From Osmia lignaria lignaria (taxonomy: Eukaryota; Arthropoda; Insecta; Hymenoptera; Megachilidae): a DNA stretch of 64,000 bases. The translations under genes were made by a program, and so were the position numbers. Where the stretch lies: contig NC_135037.1 in assembly GCF_051020975.1 (NCBI RefSeq), forward strand, positions 4,030,001 to 4,094,000. Direction: 5' to 3'. The notes beneath the pieces were generated by a model. That model did not search any database and was not told where the DNA came from. It saw nothing but the letters and a program-made list of their open reading frames with translations. Position 1 is the stretch's first letter. Every line of letters starts with the position of its first letter. Positions 25,269-34,894 of the stretch are shown in pieces.

Positions 25269-27099
25269 ATGTGGTGCACAACTCCTGAAATTTCATGGCA
25301 TAATCGTGATCCAGTTTTAAGTATTGATATACAAGCTGGAATCTATGAAACGTCAAAAAAAGAAACTTTCTGGCGACTTGCAACTGGCGGCGCCGATTCG
25401 CATGTTTTGGTAATATTATAATAATAAATGTATTACATACAATGTAAACCAGTAATTTTAAATCATTCTTTTTGTTATAGATTTGGCATTTAACTTCAAG
25501 CGAAAGTGGAGATGTTACAGTAAAATGTGTAGCCGATTTAGAACGACACCAAAGAGCGGTGAACGTAGTACGGTTTTCACCTTCAAAAGATATTTTAGCT
25601 TCAGGAGACGATGGTTAGTAATTATATACTGCAATGATTAAATTGAAATTGATAAATAATAAAATTTATGTTTAAACCAGAGTCAACAATTGTCTTATGG
25701 AAACAAAAAGAGGACTGTGAATTTTTTATTGCCTCTGATGAAAGTGAGAATAAAGAACAATGGATTTCTTGGAAAGCATTAAGAGGACACCTTGAAGATG
25801 TTTATGATATTAGTTGGTCTCCAAATTCTAATATGCTAGTCTCAGGATCTGTAGATAATACAGCAATTTTATGGGATGTTCATAAGGGTCGATCTGTAGC
25901 TATATTATCTGACCACAAGGGGTTTGTACAAGGAGTTTCATGGGATCCTTGCAATCAGTACATATGTACCATAAGCACAGACAGGTACAGATATAAAATA
26001 TTAATGCTATTACTTAAACCTGTAATAATGTTTAACTTATAATATATTTCTAGGATATGTCGTTTGATTGATATTAATACCAAGAAAACAGTGCAAAAAG
26101 CTTACAGAGCTAAAATTCCAACTCCATCTGATCATCCTGTAAAAGATAAAACAGTTAGATTATTTTATGATGATACCTTTAAGTCATTTTTCAGAAGATT
26201 AACATTTTCCTTAGATGGAATGTTACTTATTGTACCATCTGGCATAATTGAACCTGTGGAGACTACAGAAAAAATATATAATGCAACTGTAATTTTTTCA
26301 AGATACAATTTAAAAGAGTAAGTATATTTTGATGAGTTATATCATTTTATAAGTCCAACATATTATTGTTTTTTTCAGACCTCTTATACTCTTACCCACT
26401 TTGGATGAATGTACTATTGCAGTTAGATGTTGTCCAATTTATTTTGAATTACGGAAAGATAGTCGAACACCTACAGTAGCATTACCTTACAGAATGGTAT
26501 TTGCAGTTGCTACACAGCATTCAGTATTCATATATGATACTCAACAAATTTCACCAATTTCGGTTATATCAAATATTCATTACACAAGATTAACTGATGT
26601 CACATGGTCAAGTGATGGTAAAATTTTAATTGTGTCATCGACAGATGGTTATTGTTCTATAATACATTTTCAGAAGGGAGAACTAGGTGAAGAGTATAAA
26701 AAGGAAAGTAGTACCCCAACAACACATAATGTTAGTAATGATTGTAAACAAACTCAAACATTAAGTAATGATAGTAAAACTGAGGATTATTTACCAACCG
26801 TTGATATAGATAACAGTGCTATCGATATTGATATAGAACACGAAATGAAAACTTCCAACAAAGAATCAGATAGTATACTAAATGAAAATAACAAACTGTT
26901 AAATGATAGTACTATTCCAAAACAAGAATTAAATAATAAGGCAGAATTTGAAGAAACTGAAGATGTTAAATTAATTTATACCGAAGAAAGTACTAATGAA
27001 GTTGATAAAGTGAATACAAAAATTCTTAGCAAAGCTCCCCGAAGAGTGCAATTAATTACACTTTCTAGCCCCAAAGGATACAAAAAAGATATAACGTAA
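25269..27099 (+). CDS. CHAF1B: Chromatin assembly factor 1 subunit B (CAF-1 p60/p105)
   Basis: WD40 subunit of CAF-1, which deposits H3-H4 on newly replicated DNA in the nucleus. Coding exons: 25269-25409, 25481-25613, 25681-25984, 26054-26317, 26379-27099. They sum to 1563 nt (520 aa; human 559). The N-terminus MWCTTPEISWHNRDPVLS is diagnostic. Several WD repeats can be read, for example HQRAVNVVRFSPSKD..LASGDD and GHLEDVYDISWSPN...LWDV. The region after about residue 370 is low-complexity and rich in Ser, Thr, Asp, Glu and Asn. Near the C-terminus RRVQLITLSSPK resembles the B-domain motif by which this subunit binds ASF1, an inference from the human protein. An AATAAA lies at 27178. Confidence 0.95.
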
Positions 27100-27502
27100 A
27101 AAATGTGATAGAAAGTTATAAAATACATATGCATTTTTCTATCAATTTGTTTTGTATTTTATACCGTTTGTTATTTTAATAAATTTAGATTATCGTTAAT
27201 ATTAACTTTAAGATATATTTTATTATGTAGACACAAAATAAAAACGACGTGTATATATATATATTTCATTAAATATTTTATGTCTTCAAAGTAAAACAAA
27301 CTTCGTGTATAAGTACGTAACGACTATTGTAAATACTATAGCATCAGCATTATCACCTGCAGAACTTAGAATAGATATTATATACATACGAGTAATAATA
27401 TGGCGCATCACAGTGATCTCACCGTTCGTTGAGGTAGACAGTAGTCGAATCGTTGTACGTTCTGGCATATATTTTTATTTCTGAAAGACTCAATTAGCAA
27501 CT
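27100..27502 (+). other. Short intergenic region, CHAF1B 3' end and tubulin promoter
   Basis: It contains the CHAF1B polyadenylation signal at 27178 and a (TA)n stretch near 27250. The remaining sequence up to the tubulin ATG must hold the tubulin 5' UTR and core promoter, of which I can identify no specific element. Confidence 0.5.
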
Positions 27503-30500
27503 ATGGTGAGTATTTTATTTAACATATATTTTATAATTGTTATTAAATTTACTGTAATATAACTATAAATTATATTTAAACAATATATTTGCAATTGATT
27601 AAAATTAAAATTACTAATTTATAAATGCGTTTTATGAATAAATGAAAAATAGTAATATATTTTAACATAAAACAATGAATTAAACTAAATTGTTATTAGG
27701 TAAATAAATATATATTCAAACAGAAACTATTATGCTAATGGTTCATAAATTGCAATGTAATACTATGTTCAAATAATGTGTATAGGCATCATAATTAGAA
27801 TACGATGGTACCCTCTTAGTGTAATCGACCGATTAAAGAACTGTCTATGTTAAATCATATACGTAAGACGGTACTTGAAGTTAAGGCACATATATGAATA
27901 CATCAAAGTAGAATAAATATTTTATGAAATATTGAAGGTAAATCGTACCTTACATATTTAAAATTCTAATATCGAATTCTATTTTTCAACACTACATAAT
28001 AGCGTTTTATTGTTTACTTTTATTATTAAATTTAAAAAGGACGTAGTATATGTTGCGGCCAGATTTTAAAATTTTTTAAATATAAGCCTCTTTATCTATT
28101 TCGCAATTAATATATTATAGTCTGCAGTATGTATCATTAAATATCGATTACACTACTTAATTTATATAATATCTATCAATATCTAGAGCTAATATAAGAG
28201 CTAATATAAATTGATTTATTCTATTGTTCACCAAATTAATAATCTTTCGAAATCAATTACATTTCGTTCAATGTACTATTTTGAAATAGTTACACATTAT
28301 GTGTATTGAAACATATAACGAACAACAGGCTTAATTGTAAAACTAATAAGTCATTACGCCTGATGATCATCTTTCTGATGAATCGTAAAATCGTGTCATG
28401 CGATGTTCGATCAAGCTGCTATGGTTACAGTATGTCAACCTATTAAAATCGATATTTAGCATCATGCGGCTAAAGAATGCAAAGTATACTGATAAAAGTT
28501 TATGACTGATATGCTTTGACCTATAGCGAATTGTCATTGCACCAACTATAAGATTCTTACGACTATAACAATGAAACGGGGGTCTTTTTTTAAGGCACCA
28601 CTGAATGATTAATAAGAAAAGTAGATGTAAGGTCAAGGTAAAAAGCTTAGAACTTGCTGACAGGTATAAGATCGCTTCATGTCGATAGAAATTCGACATG
28701 TCATGTCAGTTTGTAATCACTCCTTGTTGAGTATCCAAGCTTGTTATCCAGGGGAATCTCTTGTTTAAACCATCTCTATGTGTTTCTCTGAAACGAAAAT
28801 ATTTAACTTCAATAACTAACATTCTCTTGTCTATTTTATTAATATTTTTCTTAAAATGTTGAACAAAAAGGAAACACTAAACGTATGCGCGTTTTTCTAC
28901 CATCGCATAAGTGTATAGATTTATTATTAGTACCGTTTAAAAACGTATAAAAAATAAAAAGATGGCAAAGAAGGTATTATATAACTAGAAGATTAACTTA
29001 TCTTATTTGCAAGTTTTCAAACAATTCAATATATTTTGAACTTCAAATTAAGCTCGGTACTTCTTTTAATTAATCATGGAGATTGAAATTGCCCCGTTTG
29101 TAAATAATTACAGCGGGAATGCATATCTATCCACATCGGACAAGCAGGAGTCCAAATGGGTAATGCGTGTTGGGAACTGTATTGTTTAGAGCATGGAATC
29201 CATCCTGACGGGCAAATGCCCAGCGATTCCACCGTAGGTTCCGGAGAGGATTCTTTCAATACATTTTTTTCCGAAACAGACTCTGGAAAGCACGTTCCAA
29301 GAGCAGTTTTCGTTGATCTTGAACCAACAGTAGTAGGCAAGTTACCGTGTGAAAAGTTTCAATGTTTTTCCAGAACAATTAATTAGTTCCTATGTTTGAA
29401 CTGTTGATATTTTAGATGAAGTTCGTACAGGTACGTACAGGCAGTTGTTTCATCCAGAACAATTAATTACTGGAAAAGAGGATGCCGCAAATAATTATGC
29501 TCGAGGACATTATACGATAGGTGTGTCGCGTTAAGTTTCGCGTATCATATAAGAAAAGGTTTTTATATATTCTAAGAAAAATTTACTTTTCAGGGAAAGA
29601 AATCATAGATCTCACTTTGGATCGAATTCGAAGGCTCACCGAAATGTGCAAAGGTTTGCAAGGTTTTTTAATTTTCCATTCATTCGGTGGTGGTACAGGA
29701 TCAGGATTTTCAAGCTTATTGATGGAACAATTGTCCGCCGATTATCCTAAAAAAAGTAAACTGACCTTTAGTATTTATCCGGCGCCTCAGGTACATACAT
29801 CAAATAGTTAATTTCATATAAACGAAATACTAATAATTAAAATAGTCTATTCATAATAAGTGTAATAAAATGCCACTTCTTAGGTATCGACGGCGGTTGT
29901 AGAACCATATAACGCAATTCTTTATACACATCCAACATTAGAACACTGCGAGGTGGCCTTCATAGTTGACAATCAAGTATATATAAGTTCTATATATTTA
30001 CATCGGCTATAATATCTTTGATGTTAGTTCATTAATGATTAACTGCATTTTGTAGGCTATTTATGAGCTGTGTAGAAGGAACTTGAACATCGACAGACCT
30101 ACATATACAAATTTGAATCGTTTAATTGGACAAATCGTTTCCTCGATAACAGCCAGTTTACGATTCGATGGAGCTCTTAACGTTGATATTACCGAATTTC
30201 AAACAAATTTAGTTCCATATCCTCGTATCCATTTTCCTTTGGTAAGTTGAATAAAAAACATTTTATAACTTTCAATGGAAGAAATATGTAGTTAAATAAC
30301 TTACCGTATTTTATGTAGGCAACATACGCTCCCGTTTTATCGGCTGAGAATGCGGGTCATGAAAGAATTAGCGTAGCAGATATAACAAACTCTTGTTTTG
30401 AACCAAATCATCAAATGGTAAATTGCGATCCTCGAAACGGTAAATATATGGCTGTGTGTATGCTTTACAGAGGAGATGTAGTCCCAAAAGATGTAAATTC

Positions 30501-31009
30501 GGCGATAGCAACTCTCAAAAGGCAGAAACATGTTCAATTTGTTGAATGGTGTCCGACCGGTTTTAAGGTTTGAGTGATATAGTATAAAAAAAGAATATTA
30601 ACCCTGTAATTAAATAATAAATTTTAGTATTGATATTCCTTTAGGTGGGAATTAATTATCAACCTCCTACTGTGGTACCAGGCGGTGATCTTGCTAAAGT
30701 AGAAAGGGCTGTATGTTGCCTCTGCAATACTACTGCCATAGTAGAAGCATGGGCTAGAATTGATCACAAATTTGATCTCATGTACGCCAAAAGAGCATTC
30801 GTTCATTGGTAAATTCTATTTTATCAAAATGCATAATTGAAACTTTAATTTAAATAATGTAATATAATAAACAAAATCATAGGTTCGTTGGTGAAGGTAT
30901 GGAAGAAGGTGAATTCGCTGAAGCGAGAGAAGATTTAGCAGCTTTAGAACTGGATTATCGAGAAGTACAGGAAGATGCTGTTAATACCGAAGATGAAGAA
31001 GAATACTAA
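27503..31009 (+). CDS. Divergent alpha-tubulin lacking Lys40
   Basis: Microtubule subunit. Coding exons: 27503-27505 (the ATG alone), 29114-29336, 29416-29520, 29594-29790, 29884-29976, 30056-30241, 30319-30567, 30645-30808, 30883-31009. They sum to 1347 nt (448 aa; usual 450). The ATG-only first exon is typical of alpha-tubulins, and ATG joined to CGGGAATGC gives MRECISIHIGQAG. GGGTGSG (nucleotide loop) and NVDITEFQTN (with the catalytic Glu of the longitudinal contact) are intact, and the tail ends EEEY with a terminal Tyr. Position 40 is Ser in DSTVGSGEDSFN, so acetylation at Lys40 is impossible. Many substitutions relative to the common isotype, and a short tail, suggest a specialised paralogue, perhaps germline or tissue restricted. 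The third intron begins with GC. An AATAAA lies at 31063. Confidence 0.94.
27506..29113 (+). other. 1.6-kb first intron of the alpha-tubulin gene
   Basis: AT-rich intron between the ATG-only exon and the second coding exon. Long first introns of tubulin genes often carry control elements, but none was identified here. An ATG at 29076 just before exon 2 is out of frame with it, which supports the distant start codon. Confidence 0.6.
29337..29415 (+). other. GC-AG intron in alpha-tubulin
   Basis: The exon ends GTAGTAG and the intron starts gcaagt, the known consensus for GC donors. It ends tttag before ATGAAGTTCG. Joining restores the conserved VVDEVRTGTYRQLFHPEQ. No GT donor nearby restores this sequence without loss or insertion. 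Confidence 0.85.
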
Positions 31010-31096
31010 TTTGAAATGCGTTAAAACATATATTATTTACATAAGCGTATTTATTAAGATGTAATAAATAAATGGAATTAATTATACATACTATTT

Positions 31097-31448
31097 GTTT
31101 GACAAACTTGTATTTTAAAAAGACCATCATAAATTAAATATTTTTAAAATTCGACACCAGCGCCATCTACGCAAAAACGTCGGAAACTGTTCGCCGACTA
31201 GTTTCCGCAGCTTCTTGATAAATGGCGCCAATATTCCCTTGTTTCTGAAATTCAATATTGATAAAAAAAAAAGATTCAATCTTACGCATGGACCCGAGTG
31301 GGGTCCCAAGTGCGTATTAATAAAAGAAAAGAAATTCAATCGATAAGTTGTTGAGTAATTTCTGTCCTTTCTGCATAGATGGCGTTGGGATCGAATTTTA
31401 AAAATATTTAATTTATGGCGATCTTTTTAAAATACAAGATTGTCAAAC
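31097..31448. mobile_element. 352-bp foldback element with 72-bp inverted arms
   Basis: Arms 31097-31168 and 31377-31448 match as inverted repeats at 65 of 72 positions with no gaps, and the match extends by TT/AA to 31095 and 31450. The interior has a smaller hairpin around GGACCC...GGGTCCC (about 31283-31321) and no coding frame. This looks like a MITE or foldback transposon just downstream of the tubulin polyadenylation signal. No clear target-site duplication was seen. Confidence 0.8.
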
Positions 31449-31867
31449 AATTATTTTAATCATTTTTTGGACTTGTGCTGATTTTGACTGATTTCTAAAA
31501 AATAGAAGTATATACAATGCAAAGTGTTTCACATTTTTATACTAAGATAGAACAGATGGCGCACAAATTCAAGACCCCTCGAAAATAAAAGCATGTCTAA
31601 TCTTGTTTTATCTGTATTCGTTGGAAATGCTATTCAATTGTCAACAAGCTACGTATAAAATATTTAATATTTTGCGTGGTTTTATAATAAAACATTTATT
31701 AATATACAAATTTTGATATAAGCAATTGTATTGAAACAAGAAATTGTATAAAAAATAATCGTTCTGTGAATATATATAAACGTCAAATTGCCGAATGTGA
31801 AATTATAGTGAAAAAACTTATTGCTATTGTTTGTGGAATGTAAATTTTATAAGATATAATTATTACA
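31449..31867 (+). other. BABAM2 upstream region
   Basis: Short AT-rich stretch before the BABAM2 ATG. One AGATGGCGC motif occurs near 31555. No other feature is supported. Confidence 0.45.
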
Positions 31868-33242
31868 ATGTTAAGTCAACAATATCCAATTTTTACTGAC
31901 ATTGAATCTCATATTAAGCCACTTTTAATAGATGTTCTGTCAACTGATAAAATTGGTAAGTTACTTGTTCTGTTTAAATAATGTATTATAATAAATGTTA
32001 AATATTTGTTATATTTGTGTATTTTTACCTTTTTTAAGGAGTATGCCATGAATCAATTCAATTAGATTCTGTTTCATCTAGCTGTGGCAAAGTGGAAGGA
32101 GATCGTTTTAGATTACTTATTCCTTATGCCAGACAGAATTTAACTTGGAATGTATTTTTTGACTCACAGTATCCTGAAATGGGTCCTGACTTCATATTTA
32201 ATGATAATTCCTTCTTAGCAGATACAGATATTGATACTTTGTCTGTTAAGGTACCTAGCCTTACCGAATGGAATCCTAGTGATAAACATGCTTTATTGAA
32301 TGTTCTTATTGAACTTTTATCATGTTATAAGCAACATCAGGTTTGAAGTTTATTTATCAAGTATAATTTATCACCTATAATTTCTAATAAAGTTAATATT
32401 TACATGTATTTTTTGTATTAGATGCAGTTACTTCAGAAACAAGACAAATTACAACTTGAATGTAATATGCTAATGACATCAACAGAAGTAAAGTCAGAAG
32501 ATGTTGAAATGATATTACTACCATTTGGTTCAAAACCTACAGAGGCTAGATTTGTAATAAGTTTATCTGTGGATGTATCACAGTTAGAAGCTCGTACTTA
32601 TAAGTCAGAAAGTGATACAGCAATGCTTCTTATAATATTTTCTGGGACAGATTGGAATCGTATTATAGTACAAATCTTTTTCTCAAAATCTTTGGAAGAA
32701 GCTCTTGGTGGACCAAGAGCATTAAACTTACCACCATTACCACCAGATAAATTTTTGATAGATTATGTACCAGAAGTAAAAAAATGTATAACAGACAAGG
32801 TATATAAATTTCGTTTTAATTAATAATATATTATTGAATTATCATTAAAATAAACTTTTTATTTCAGATAAATTCAATAAATCAAAGTTTAATAAAAAGA
32901 AGAGAATATATATCAACTATGTTAGCACTACAGAATTATTCTTCTGTAGAATATGATTCTGTAAAGTTTAGTTATATATCGATGATGTTAGTTGATCATG
33001 AAGACTTTCATGTTATAGTAAAGATAGAACTTTGTGCAGGATTTCCTAATGAAAAACCTATAATTTTACTTATGTCAATATACCATATGGAAGGACCTCA
33101 CACTGTATATAGAGAATTTCTTGAAAATTTTCCATTTAAAGCACATTGGAATTCAGTTTTTATGGTCAAAAAATTACTTCCACATATTAATTGTGCTATT
33201 AAGTCATTTAAACAGAATACGATTAAAAATTATTGTTCATAA
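31868..33242 (+). CDS. BABAM2: BRISC and BRCA1-A complex member 2 (BRE)
   Basis: Scaffold subunit of the BRISC and BRCA1-A deubiquitinase complexes, which cleave K63-linked ubiquitin in the nucleus and cytosol. Coding exons: 31868-31955, 32039-32340, 32422-32799, 32868-33242. They sum to 1143 nt (380 aa; human 383). Family blocks are clear: GDRFRLLIPYA, QYPEMGPDFIF, WNPSDKHALLNVL, EEALGGPRALNLPPLPP, LIDYVPEV and KRREYIS. These form two ubiquitin-E2-variant domains without a catalytic cysteine. The last residues lack the longer basic tail of vertebrates. It lies between alpha-tubulin and NAXE on the same strand, with no sign of co-transcription. Confidence 0.94.
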
Positions 33243-33335
33243 TAATAATCTAGTTTATGATCAGTTTGTTACATTTATTCACAACTTAATTTCTGTGTTA
33301 ACTATTTACATGAACTTCTTTATATAACAAATGTG

Positions 33336-33421
33336 AAAAATAATTCTATCTATATATACATTACAAATACGTAACAAATGTGATACGTATTTGTAATGTA
33401 TATATAGATAGAATTATTTTT
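33336..33421. repeat. Perfect 38-bp inverted repeat with a 10-bp loop
   Basis: Arms 33336-33373 and 33384-33421 are exact reverse complements, and the loop is 33374-33383. The 11-mer AACAAATGTGA occurs both just before the left arm (33326-33336) and across the loop (33373-33383), so each arm is preceded by the same word. It lies about 94 bp after the BABAM2 stop codon and may be part of its 3' UTR. Confidence 0.95.
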
Positions 33422-33893
33422 TGAGTTCTTTTTAAAAATAATGACAAACATATTCAAGTAATATTAAGGTACATAAAATATAATATATTTGTCATGTAAA
33501 AAACTGATTAAAATTTTATATAATAATAATTGCTTTTATTGTTATATGATTGACAACACAATATTTTTCAATGTATGGAATATACTATTTATATTCCAAT
33601 ACAAAAGAAATCTGTACATGTTATTCTTTCAAGGAGAGACCTGTACCTAATACATCACCTGTCATACGATAAGTTTTTGTTCGTTCTGCGCATGTTAATT
33701 CTGATTGGCTCAAGCATGCTCCCTCTGCGCAAATGCGTAAAATTATTTTACAGCATATAATTTGTGCTCAAGTGATCTAAGATCAATTTTTTAATTACTT
33801 AATTATTCACAGTATTTATTCGTGTTAATAAGGTAAATAAAAGAACAAAGTATATAATATAAGAGGTTATGTTTTAAATGTTAATATATATAA
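33422..33893 (+). other. BABAM2/NAXE intergenic region
   Basis: AT-rich sequence with the probable NAXE promoter in its GC-richer part (about 33640-33730). No other gene was seen. Confidence 0.45.
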
Positions 33894-34685
33894 ATGGTAT
33901 CATTTATTAGAAGTTATATAAAACCCATTTTGTCTAGCAATAAATTAATTTTTTCTTTTGATAAACTATCATATACCACTATGGTGAAATACCTGAATCA
34001 ACAAGAAAGCATTAATATAGATAAAGATTTATTTGAAAAGTATAAATTCAGTGTGGATCAGTTGATGGAACTTGCTGGACAGAGCTGTGCTATTGCTATT
34101 GCTCGAACTTACCCATTATTTAAAAATTCTGCACAAAAGATTTTAGTTTGCTGTGGACCAGGAAATAATGGAGGTGATGGATTAGTTTGTGCTAGACATT
34201 TGAAACAATTTGGATACTCTCCAGAAATTTATTATCCTAAAAGAACAAGCAGTACTTTGTATGAAAATCTATTACATCAATGCATTGAAAATGACATTTC
34301 TGTGGTAGAAAATAATATAGAAGATTTTGCAGCAAATCAAATGCATCACTTTGCTCTTATAGTGGATGCATTATTTGGATTTAGTTTTAAACCACCTGTC
34401 AGAGAAACATTTATTCCAATTATTGATTTACTAGAAAAAACAAGTATTCCAATTTGTAGTATAGATATACCCTCTGGTTGGAATGTTGAAAATGGTCCAC
34501 CCACAGAAGGTGGTATAAAACCAGAAATGCTGGTATCATTAACAGCACCAAAATTATGTGCTAAAAAATTTGAAGGTAAATACCATTACTTAGGTGGCAG
34601 ATTTGTGCCAAAAAAATTAGAAAAAGAATATAATCTTAATCTACCTGAATATCCAAACACAGATTTAATTGTTCCCTTATCTTAA
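33894..34685 (+). CDS. NAXE: NAD(P)H-hydrate epimerase (AIBP/YjeF_N)
   Basis: Interconverts the R and S forms of damaged, hydrated NADH/NADPH so that the dehydratase can repair them. It is mostly mitochondrial. A single exon encodes 263 aa. The first 30 residues are rich in Ser, Lys and aromatic residues and low in acids, fitting a mitochondrial targeting peptide. The next Met (residue 30, MVKYLNQQE) begins the conserved YjeF_N domain and could be a second, cytosolic start. Catalytic and binding motifs are present: GPGNNGGDG (88-96), VDALFGFSF with the catalytic Asp (158), and IDIPSGWNVENG (190-201). The only intronless coding region in the window. An AATAAA lies at 34698. Confidence 0.96.
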   Translation: MVSFIRSYIKPILSSNKLIFSFDKLSYTTMVKYLNQQESINIDKDLFEKYKFSVDQLMELAGQSCAIAIARTYPLFKNSAQKILVCCGPGNNGGDGLVCARHLKQFGYSPEIYYPKRTSSTLYENLLHQCIENDISVVENNIEDFAANQMHHFALIVDALFGFSFKPPVRETFIPIIDLLEKTSIPICSIDIPSGWNVENGPPTEGGIKPEMLVSLTAPKLCAKKFEGKYHYLGGRFVPKKLEKEYNLNLPEYPNTDLIVPLS

Positions 34686-34894
34686 ATATTCATATAAAAT
34701 AAAGTTATTTCCATTATATAAAGTTTTAATAACTTTTATTATAAAATTATGTATGTATAATTATAAATAAAATGTGTGTATTAAAACCAATTTAAGCATT
34801 GCATCAATAATAACTGTTACAAATACTCTTCGATTCTTTAATTAATTTATTGTTTTTCTAAAATGATTTATTTTCCAAAGTAATTGAAGCTAGC

